64,000 nt of DNA from Pyxicephalus adspersus (taxonomy: Eukaryota > Chordata > Amphibia > Anura > Pyxicephalidae), in NCBI RefSeq assembly GCF_032062135.1, contig NC_092863.1, positions 20,183,754 to 20,247,753 on the forward strand, read 5' to 3'. Positions 11,270 to 21,800 of the stretch are shown piece by piece (position 1 is the stretch's first letter; each line of letters begins with the position of its first letter). The notes under the pieces are model-generated. The model saw only the letters and a list, made by a program, of their open reading frames with translations. It made no database searches and was not told the DNA's origin. The translations under genes and the position numbers were made by a program.

Positions 11270-11359
11270 AAATTGTGAGGTGTGTACCCTAAAAGTCCAT
11301 TTTTTGGGATGGTAAAGTTATAGTTGGAGGTAATTGGGGTTAAAGTAACCCCAATTACC

Positions 11360-11677
11360 ATGCCTAAAGAGCAGAAGCAACGTGCAGCTACCAGTCTCTG
11401 AAAGGTTGACCTCAAATGCCGTGTCTTCAGCGCTGAATGGACTATCGCATTATTCTTCTTTCCACATGGCAACAAAGCCCAGTGTTTAGTGTGCAACGAC
11501 ACCAATGGCACTTTCAAGCAGTCGAATCTCAAGGGGCATTTCGATGCCAAGCACACGCGCATGTACAGAGACTACACCGCAGATGAGCAGAAGACTGAGG
11601 CTGCTCGCTTGCAGTCACGGTTGGAAAAAACCTTTCCTTGGAAACCTTGTTTCTTCTGGCCTAGTGTGCCTTCTTGA
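11360..11677 (+). pseudogene. Broken BED-finger hAT transposase fragment
   Basis: The frame from ATG 11360 begins MPKEQKQRAATSL, hits TGA at 11399-11401, then continues in frame as KVDLKCRVFSAEWTIALFF, then GNKAQCLVCNDTNGTFKQSN and LKGHFDAKHTRMYRDY, to a stop at 11675. The CLVC...LKGHFDAKH pattern is the C2H2 BED zinc finger of hAT transposases related to the ZBED5/FAM200 group. The catalytic domain is absent, and the GC-rich segment downstream (about 11700-12030) belongs to another hAT element. Confidence 0.8.
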
Positions 11678-11689
11678 ACTCCTGAAATG

Positions 11690-12050
11690 GCCTAGTACTT
11701 TTTTGCTCCGCGGACCACTAAAATCAACAGCTCCTGACTGCACATGCGCGGGGAGCTGGGTGTCACCCGAAGAGGGAGAAACCTCCCCATAGTGACGTCA
11801 CTGTGACATAGACCTGCCCACTCTCCCATCGCAGGCTTGGATCCGAGAGTGGGCGAATTATGTCCAGAGACAGCCTGCCCACTTCCCTGCGCCTGGGACT
11901 TGTACGGGCACGTGTTCCGCGGCTCTGGCCGGTGCGTCCCCCCAGCGGCATCCTTCTCCTGACCCCGCTCGGGGGTGCACTCACCAGAGCCTCAGCCCCC
12001 CAAAATTTTCAGTTTGGCGACCACTAGCCAAAAAGTGTGCCAACCCCTTG
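11690..12050. mobile_element. GC-rich hAT MITE, degraded
   Basis: It contains GCGGACCACTAAAATCAACAG, CATAGTGACGTCA, CCTGCCCACTCTCCCATCG and a right end TTTGGCGACCACTAG. These blocks match the intact 265-bp hAT MITE at 38027-38291. A second terminal-like sequence GTGCCAACCCCTTG follows (to about 12050) and may be the end of the BED-hAT element. Confidence 0.6.
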
Positions 12051-12540
12051 CTTTAGTAGCTAAATCCTTAAATCCTCACTCCTCTTTAAACACTAACCTA
12101 CCTGTAAATTCAGTGTATAGCCACTAGATGGAGCTGTGCTCTGCTAGTTTTAATTCTGCATCTATAGGATAATTGTGACCCCCTAAATACATTTCTGGGA
12201 GCATTTACACACTACAGCTAAATTTATCAGAAAAAGGTGATAAATATTTAACACCATCATTTGTTATCTAAGATTCATTCGTTTACCATTTTCATGATGA
12301 TATAAAATTACTAATTATTATTATTAATTATAATTAAAGCTTACTCCTGATTCATACATCATGTGAATATTTAGGTTAAAATGGTCTAAATATTTAGAAA
12401 GTGAGCCCATAGAACTGGTTTGACCAGAATAAGTTGTTGGGATCTTGGTGCAGATTTGCTTCAATAATAATAATAATATTAATAATAATAATAATAATAA
12501 AAGCAAACATAAAGACAGCAGTGTGGGGGTAACACTGTAC
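12051..12540. other. Intergenic, (AAT)n microsatellite
   Basis: A (TAA/AAT)n run occupies about 12464-12500. Otherwise this is AT-rich sequence upstream of the ERBB2 leader with no other feature seen. Confidence 0.45.
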
Positions 12541-12664
12541 TCCTGGGGTACACATGGGAGCCTTCCCCCTACAACGTGCAGTGCCACTCCTATGTAGGGC
12601 ATGTTACTCCTCTTGGCTGGCCTCCGCCTCTCCCTCCCCTCCCTGCAGGAAGTGTTGTGCAGGA

Positions 12665-12685
12665 ATGAAGCAGGGCAGCTTGTGA
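12665..12685 (+). promoter_or_regulatory. Upstream ORF 1 (6 codons)
   Basis: ATG AAG CAG GGC AGC TTG TGA lies 100 nt before the ERBB2 ATG. It acts on translation only if the transcript starts upstream of it. Confidence 0.45.
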
Positions 12686-12760
12686 AGTTGCTCCAACTTT
12701 CCCGTGGACAGAAATAAGGGCGAAGACCCGGCAGGCTGGGGAGAAGGGGGGCTGCTAAGC

Positions 12761-12781
12761 ATGGTACACAAGGGGAAGTGA
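12761..12781 (+). promoter_or_regulatory. Upstream ORF 2, HER2-type uORF (6 codons)
   Basis: ATG GTA CAC AAG GGG AAG TGA ends 4 nt before the ERBB2 ATG at 12786. Its start context is strong (A at -3, G at +4). The human ERBB2 leader has a six-codon uORF ending 5 nt before the main ATG, and that uORF represses translation of the receptor. The encoded peptide differs but length and spacing are alike. No other ATG lies between this uORF and the main start. Confidence 0.75.
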
Positions 12782-12785
12782 AGGG

Positions 12786-12852
12786 ATGGACCTAAAGCCT
12801 TGGATTTGGGCACTCTGTGCCCTGCTAATGCCCCCAGCTTTATGCAGAGAAG
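12786..12852 (+). CDS. ERBB2: ERBB2 exon 1: signal peptide
   Basis: It encodes [20 protein letters not shown] followed by RE, a short N-region and a hydrophobic core. The ATG has G at -3 and G at +4. The donor is GAAG|GTAAGA and the exon ends in phase 1, which joins to exon 2 as G|TC (Val23) to give VCTGTDMK. This first exon is too short to stand out as an open frame. It was found from the signal peptide, donor and matching phase. Confidence 0.9.
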
Positions 12853-15818
12853 GTAAGAGTTCATGTAGTATGGAGTCTGCTGTTATCTTATGACTAGGGT
12901 TGTGTCCATATGTGCTCTGAGATTTATTGGAATGATTTATTATAGAGCCTGACCTAGGAGGAAGTGTGGGGAGGAGGTGACCTCCTGCACCCCTACTTCC
13001 TATGTCTCCAGGTGTGCACAAGATAAAGGTTCCCCCTTACCTGAGAGGTGTCTCTGTATTAGAAAGACGTGCTGAAAGGTGACATGATAAACATGTGTGA
13101 GAATGTGTAAGTGTTTGCGCCATTTATTATTAACGGCACCCTAAATGCACTTTTCTGATGCCAATGCTGCATTGGTTTAGGTTGGCGCACCCGAATACAT
13201 GGGCTGCCCTAATGTAAATTATACTAATCCGAATGGCGCTGGTTATCCTGATACATCTGTCATAATGACATAATGTCAGCAAAATGCGGAATCAGACCTT
13301 TGTATTTCAATAATTTTTATGACTTTTTAAAAAAAAAAAACACAATTACAATAATAAGAAAGAATTTCCTTAATAAATATTTACATCTTTTTATAAATAA
13401 TAAAACAATGTGTATAAATATAACAATCTAAATAATATCCATTATAATCGTAGCTTTTCATATACAGTATATATACATAGCTTTTCATTTTCATAATATT
13501 TCTATTTTGTTCTTATTTATGTGTTTTAGGCTTTTAAATTATAATTTCAAGTGTATTACATCTTTAGTATTTATTCTAATTCACATCTAATAACAGAAGA
13601 AAATGAAGACATGAAAGTGCTTATTTTTTATTTTTAAAGTTGATACAAACCCAATTGCTAAAATACAAGCTGTAACATGATTATATTATTATTTGAATTT
13701 GTCTACCAAAAAATGTTTCTGCATTGTCACTGTGCGAGCCGGGTAAAGTGTCCAGGCATGGCCATGATATGCAGCTGAACCTTATCCAGGTGAATGTAGA
13801 AAAGTGGCTAAAAAAGGCGATCACTGGGATGCAAAAAAGGACAAAAAAAATAAAATAGTATTTTTGCTATTGTTTATGACACACAGAGTTTTAGCAAATC
13901 AAATACCACCCAGATAACATTCTGATTGTACAATCCCCTAAAGATTTGCCAACTCTAATGTAGTGACTCTATTATGTAGGGTCCCTTTAAAGAATTCACT
14001 TAGTTAATGTTCAGACAGCTAAACAAATGTGATCATTGTTAGAAAACCTAAAGGAAACTGTATAATCAGATTGTAAAGCGTCCGGCATTACAGTTTTCAA
14101 CATACTATATACTATAAACTGACCCTGTTAAATGCAACAGATTTCTAAAGGCTGATTGGACATTAAATCGTTGCACTTTAGTTTTAAAGTAAGAAGGAAA
14201 AATAATAGGGTTTTATATCTGGGATATGTTTATTGCCGTAGTGGTTGAACTTGATGGACTTTTTCAACCTAACCTATTATGTAACTATGGAAGAGTTGTG
14301 GTGTGTATTGCAGTTTCTGTATTTGTTGACTGGAGCCTAAATCATGAACTTGCGTACACGTATTACACTTCTGAAGGATATTCTCCTCCTCCTCGCCTTG
14401 CTCATCTTACAGTCTATGTCTGGACATCCTTAGCAGAAGTAAACATGTCATGTTGTGTTAGCTGTACTGACACAGTAGTATCCCTTATTTATAAGTCCTT
14501 TGTATATTACACACACTTAAGAGGTTGTGTTACATGGACCTGATATACACAAGGTATTTACCTTCACCTTATGTGGCTCAGAACACCTGTGTGCAAGTGT
14601 ACATTCCTTTACATCCAATGGGCCTTTTATGCAACTCTCGACTGCGCTCAAAAGCTGACACCATTTTTGTTAGAAAAAGTTAGAACCTCTGTATTACTCT
14701 TTATTTGTGTCCCATTTGGGAGGTTTCTCCTAAATTGTTGTCTGACATGTAATAAGTCCTATTGATGTTTTAACATATTGTAGTTTTTTTTCAATCCATT
14801 TAAGTGTTGAACTTCCTTTAAAATTATACCTGGGGATCCTCCAGGTGCTTCATATTTGGGATTCTATCAAAGGGCTTTACATTTGTGTCAATGCACAAAT
14901 GCTGCAAGTCTGTTCTTCTTACATTGATTACATCTTACATTGATTTTCCATCGTAAATTGATCTTACATTGATGTTTCTGGGATCATTGAGAGCTGGTTA
15001 AAGAAGAACAGAAGCATTACCTCGTTAGAATTCTTGAACATGTATTTATCCATCCTTTCCACCACTCCTCTTCTGCTGCCTTTTCATTGGCTTCCATTTC
15101 ACATGCTCCTGTGCTTTGCCTTCAAATCCCCACACAGTTCTTGTCCCACTTACCTTTCTCACCTGGTAAAAAAATACTCCTCTAGCCGCTCTCTTTGCTC
15201 CTCCAATGACCTACTACTGACTTCCTCACTCATAACCTCTTCACACGCATTGCTCCAAGACTTTTCTAGAGCTCCCCAACTCCCTGGAATGGCCTTCCTG
15301 GACCGGTTCAGTTTGCTCCTACTTTCTGCTCATTTATAAGAGCACTGAAAAACAATTTTTTAAACTTACCTACCCATATTCTTATGTATTATGAAACCCT
15401 CACTACTAACCACCAATACATATCTCCACCTCTATTGTGTGTTACTTTCCCCACCACCTAGATTGCAAGCTCTTTGGGTCAGGGTCTTCGCCTCATGTGT
15501 CATTGTCTGTATCTGTCTGTCATTTGCAACCCCTATTTATTTGTGCAGCGCTGCGTAATATGTTGTCGCTATATAAATCCTGTACAATAATAATAATAAC
15601 ATGTATAACAGTTGTATATATGAAGTAAGGGTATATCGTTGCATGTCAAGTTTTATGTATGGGGTTCAAACAACTGTAAAATGTAGGTATTTGTATGTAA
15701 TGCTGTTTGTCTTTTTTGTAACAGAAATAGGGGGCAGTTAACATTTGTAACAGAAATTTCTTTTCAAATGGTTAATGCTTCTTTGTAACAGATGTTTATT
15801 GGCAGCTGGTAACAGTGA

Positions 15819-15877
<59 letters not shown>

Positions 15878-18800
15878 TTTAGAATTTATATAGCACCAAC
15901 ATATTACGCAGCGCTGTATTTTAAATAGGGACATCACAGGGTCTGAGAAATGCATTTTTTAAGCAATAGTTTATGCACTTTTTTGAAAACTCTGTACCAT
16001 ATTGCTTGCCCTTATTTATATACTTAGCTGTATTGGTATTTTCTTACACCCTCTATGACTAATTTGCCAGAATTAGGGCATGCACCTTTTTTGGTGCCTT
16101 TTGGTGTAATAGGGCTGCCCTATCGCATCACAGGTTAATTCACATGTACTAATACACTACACATAAAACTTAAAATATAGGCGGATAATCAGGTTAAGGT
16201 CAGGCACTGTGCGGGTGGCATTGGGCACTTTGCCGCATGCATTAGCAATGGGTTTTGTGGGGGTGGGTTTGGCACATATTTGGGTACAAAGAGTGAACTT
16301 TTTAATACAGTTATTCATGAAGAGTGCTGTTGAAAGTGTTACATTTTCAACATATTTTGTGCAAATGATCATGGTTACTCGTGGTAAAATGTGGCCATAA
16401 CACAGATAGAATAAGGCAGGAATGTCTTGTTTTATCCCATCAAACTGCTATGCATGTGCACAAAAATGCAGGATTTATCAACATGCAGACATATTCTTCA
16501 TGGCAGTGTGCAATGCTCAGGAAAATTATTTTATTTTTGCAAATTTATTTTTAAATGAAAAACCCAAACTTTTTGTAGACTATGCACTCTCCAATGTCTA
16601 AATTTCTCTTTGTCACTGCTGCCGATCTGTTGTTACCAATGTACAGGTAACATATGGTGTATGTTTTGGTAGGTTGGGTGCCATTCATTTTACCAGTTTT
16701 TTTTCCTAAATTGTTTCGAGGAGGGAAGGAGGAGGGGTCTCCCTGACCAATGTGGTGACAACGCTTTGTCTAGGTGCGTTACTAAAAGTTAAAAAGTTCT
16801 CAGGATACTTTTTATAATATCTTTTTTGACTCTATTTTAACATTTTTTTAAAAGAAAAATAATTGTGTTTTTTTACGTATTCCCATAGAACCCCTTGACA
16901 ACCCACACCATAAATTTTGGGGACAATATTATGGTCAAGGGCTTTGCAATACCGTTTAAAATTGGGATGTATTTTCCCAAAAACAAAACAAAGAAAGTGT
17001 AAATATGTGAAATTTTTCACGAAAATACATATCTAACATTTGCTCATGTCATCTACCTGGCTCTGTTGTGTGGCAAAGATGTGCAAATTACAAAACTGGC
17101 TGAACTGATCGATCGTTAGTCGTTCGTTTCCAATTATAATTATTGCACGTGCGTACGTAGCCTTAGACTGCTATTGAAGTGTGAAAATGTTTTTTTGTTA
17201 GACATTCTTTTTAAAAAGAATACAAAACTAAGGTGACCTTTAAAGCATTTATAACAGGTGAGCTACAATAGATTGGGTATACAGGATCTTATATACTTTT
17301 AGAGTATTTGCACCTGCTACTTTCTTTTTTTTTTTTTTTTTTTTTTTGGATTTGGGATGCACGGGGTTTGTTTCAGACAGTTCAGTCTGTCAAATGACAG
17401 CTCCTACTTTCCTGCAATAGATAATGAAACATGTAGTTTGGCAGCATTTTTGTAGTTTTATGTCAGCCTGTAAAAGCATTTGCTGGGTTTAAATAGACAC
17501 CTATTTGATGACTTTAATCTATCTTTTTTTGATACACAAAGTTTGAAATAAAGCAGTCAAAAAACTCATATCACAGTAGTTTTCTAGGTCCCCACCAATG
17601 TTTGTACTTACCTTTACTTCCTCTCCTCAACCAATAACCCCCTGTTTTACATGTAGAATGGAAATTCTTTAGAAAAGTTTCCTGACTTTCATGTTTATCC
17701 AATATTTTGTGCTACTGGTTCAGAACTAGTTCTAATTTTACTTTATAATAATAAAACCTATGACCAGGGGTTCCCACGCTTTTTTGGCTTGCGAGCTACT
17801 TTTAAAATGACCAAGTCAAAATGATCTACCAACAATAAAAAACTTAATAACTCCTGTGCGCGGTAGAGTTTATTTTGAAAGGCAGGGCTCCGTGATCTAC
17901 TCGCGTTGCCTTTGCGATCTACGGGTAGATCCCGATCCACCTGTTGGGCACCCCTGCCTAAGACAGTAGTCATTTTTACGAGTAGATCATAAATGGCTGG
18001 CTACATGTTTCAATACATGTTTTCAAAAAAAATCTATATTATTAGTATTGGGAAAATAAAGAGTAATAAAAGAGTTGAATTACCTAATGTTGGTCTGATG
18101 TCTAAAGACGTATGCACTTAATCGTGTGATTACAAGGGTCAGCTAGTCTTAGCTTTTGTACTCCTCTACTGGAGTGGCTTATTGAATGAAAATAAAAATG
18201 GGGATAGCAGTTTGTCTACTGTTTTAAATCAGAAACAGCCTGGTAGACTTTAAGGGCCTAATTTATTAAAGCTCTCCAAGGCTGGAGCTGATACATTTTC
18301 ATGATTGAACCTGGGTGATCCAGAAAACCTGGAAAAGATTTGTTAAAGTCATTTGCTATTTGTTAGCTAATGTATTTAATCCTGGAACAGATCCATTACA
18401 GGTTTTTTGGATCACGCAGGTTCACTGATAAAAAATGTATCTTCTCCAGTCTTGGGGAGCTTTAATAAATCTGGCCCATACCGAGAAGAGAGGATCAGTA
18501 AGACAGAATAATAAAGCAGGAAATTACCTATGTAATCACTATTGCTGTCACCATTTGCATATACAATTACAAAGCATAAATAGAAATGTAAAGTTTTTTA
18601 ATGCAATGATACACTTTTATTTGAGTTTTATTATTTTATTGCTTACACTAAGCAAATTTATTTCACATTATGTGCAATAAAAATAGAGAAGAGTACTAAC
18701 TGTTTCTTGTCATAAGTACTGGAAGGTTTCTGGGCCTTTTTTGTTTATTCATGCGCCATCTCTCTTCTTCATTGTTCACTCTCCTCTCAGTTTTCATTGG

Positions 18801-21800
18801 TATATAGGTTCCTCTTGTATTCAGTTGTAATAGCAAGTTTTTTTGTTTGGGGTTGCATCCTCTACAAGTTAAAGTACTATCTGTCTTACTAACCCCCCTC
18901 TCTAATTTGCCAGTTCATGTGTCATCCATGTGTACGTTATTCTCTCCTTTAAACTTGTGGGTAAACTCCAATTACAGCAAATGAAACACACACTACAACA
19001 GAAACACAGATACACGGCCTGATTTATTAAAGCTCTTCAAGGCTGGAGAGGATACATTTTCATCAGTGAAGCTGGTGGATCCAGCAAAATTAATTTGCTA
19101 TCTGCTGGCAAGTGTTTTGAATCCTGGACCAAATCCATTCCAGCTTTGCTCTATCACCCAGCCTAACCAATTAAAGTGTAGCCTATCCAGCCTTGGAGAG
19201 CTTTAATAAATCAGGCCCATAGTAAGAGTAGACAAAGGGTTTGAGCCAATATAGGCAGTACTCACATGTAGTCAGAGCAAGAGGGCAACTCTACCAAGAC
19301 CAGGTACAGTCCCTACAAATTGTAGGGAACAGTAAGGCTACGTACACACTTGCAATGGTTATCATCTGATAATGAGCTCAGGGTCGATATCGGACAAGAA
19401 TCTAGCTTGTGTACCCCACCCATTGTCCATCGTCCGAACGGCTGTCCTAGCGGATCCACGGACGATGGACGAAGAACGATCTTAATGGAAGTGAAGGGGG
19501 AGAGCGCGCAGAAGGTGCCGCTCCGTCATTCTCTTACTCCCCACTCCATAGAACAGAATACTGCTGTATGTACAGCGCTCGTTCATGCATCGTGCAGTAG
19601 TTTGTCATTGGAAAGAATTGTGAAAGATCCTTTCCAACAACAATTATTGCATGTGTGTATGCAGCCTTAGAAGCTGCATGCAAACCAAAAGCACACTTTT
19701 TTCATATGGTTATTTTAGTATACTACAGAAAATGTATTTGCATAAGTTTTTATTGAGGATCCCTAGGACCTAGGACAACCCTGCAGCATAATTTCTCTTT
19801 GTCTATGGGCTGTAGGGAAAGTCTAAATGAACATGAAAACATTTAATTCTTGTAAATATAGGTTATTCCTATAGGTCACACAGTGCATTAACAACATGTA
19901 TAGGTGTGATATCATAGAGTTTATATTAAGATACCTGTTACTTCCATGTATGGGGAAACGTTACTTCTTTGGTAATTGGCTGCTCGAGCACCCAGAGATG
20001 CCACAGGTACCCAGACCTGGGGGGAAAGTTCTAGCTCTAAGTAAGAACCAACTGACCAAGCATGGACAAAGCACATGTTTACTCTATTTCTTGTAACACG
20101 CTTCAGTTTTTCTGTTGTTGTTTTCAGCCCCTGATACATTGTGGGAAGAGTTTTGTCTTCAGTAGTACAGAAACTTTCCCAGTTGTTATGGGAGTGAGAT
20201 TACATATACATTTGCAGTTGCCAGTATGCTTGGCCTAGCCCCTAGGATTAATGCAGCTAAAAGGAGATATATATGAAATTTAATATTGAAAGCATCATAA
20301 ACTATTTTGCAGACTGCTAGTGATATGTATTAGGCAAAGTCTTCTGTATGTAATGTGTATATAATTCCAGTTTTTATCTTGGCCCTCAGTACTTTCATTG
20401 TGTGTTTGCCTAGAAAAATGAAGTGGAATTGTACTAAGGTCTAAACAAATAGGAGTTTACACTGTGCATTCGTGATACCCCTTGCTGTGTGTACCTAATT
20501 TGCTGTTGTAAGCGAGCCCATGTCTGTAACCAAGAGGGGATCAAATGCACTCACTTTTACATGGGAACATGCGTGTTTCCTCCTACTATGTACATTAGGT
20601 AGGGCTTTTTTTGTGGCAATTACACTAACAAATACACAATCATAGGCTTCCATACTTTGGGTCTGCCCCATTAAATTCATGGGGTATTTTGACCCTTATG
20701 CTAGACACAGATTTCCCAAAACAGCTAAAACAGAGCACGGGGCTATCCAGCGCGTTTCGCCACAGAGCAGGGGATTGGGCCGTGCTCTGTTTAAACTGTT
20801 TTGGGAAATCTGTGTCTAGCATAAGGGTCAAAATACCCAATGACTTTAATGAGGCAGACCCAAAGTATGGAAGCCTATGATTGTGCATTTGTTTATGTTG
20901 ATTATATCATCATATTATAAAGATCTATGTTCTTCCTGTATTATGAAAGAACAAATACACATGTAATTGCCACAAAAAAACCTGCTTTTCTTCTTTCTTC
21001 CTTTTTATATTCATACAAATTTAAGGGGGGTGGCGCCAACTGACAATAAAACAAGAGGAAAGGAATGCACCACTTTCCAAGATTTGTACTTCAGCCCTTA
21101 AATTTTACCTCCAGAGCCAGCTAACCTGACCCTTATAGGACTGGGTTCTTGTCCAGTTAAGCGTTTGGGATATCTAAAAGACATTCTTTTTGATGCACAT
21201 GTTAGCTATCTATAGCTAACTAAAACATCTATAGCTATGACTAAAACAGCATAAACCTTCTGTAAATATTTTTTTTTACTTCTGCTTTAACTTGAGAGAT
21301 GTTTACAGTCCTTGCCATCCCCCCTATCCAGTAATGCACAAAAGAGTATTTGGAGTTTAATGCAAAACATTAACTTTTGCATACTTTAAGTCCGAAGTAA
21401 AGGAGTATGTTACTTCTGATGCCTGCCTACCAGCATTTGCACATTCATTTAATGTCCTGTAAACCCCAAAAAACAAGACCAGAACTGCTTTATTGATTCT
21501 GTGGATGTCCTTTCCTGCTTCTCTAGCCTTCCAGTTGGCTATAGTATGTGATGGGTGGTTTCCTGTAAGTGTCCTTCCAATACTTACAACATGAAAAGAA
21601 CACTTTGTACAGCATATTACAATAAATAATTTCACTATCTGAATACATGCACCATACAACTTTGCAGTGGCACTTTCTTGATATTTACAAAACGGAACAC
21701 ATTTAGGGGAGAATGACAGGAGAAGCACATACCACAGTGATATATAATTGTGTAGGTTTATAAGCTATGATAAATTCATGATTTTGCACAAAATTTGTAT

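Larger units (their letters stand above)
12541..12785 (+). promoter_or_regulatory. ERBB2: ERBB2 5' leader / proximal promoter
   Basis: This GC-richer interval precedes the ERBB2 start codon. It shows a pyrimidine-rich stretch (12604-12645), an ETS-like AGGAAGTG (12647-12654), and two short upstream ORFs (12665-12685 and 12761-12781). No TATA box is obvious. The transcription start cannot be placed from sequence. ETS sites are known in the mammalian ERBB2 promoter, which makes the AGGAAGTG a reasonable but untested candidate. Confidence 0.55.

Noticed and set aside
21357..21728. A 123-codon minus-strand frame in intron 1
   Set aside because: Mixed composition, no domain, no splice or promoter context recognised. 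I treat it as chance.
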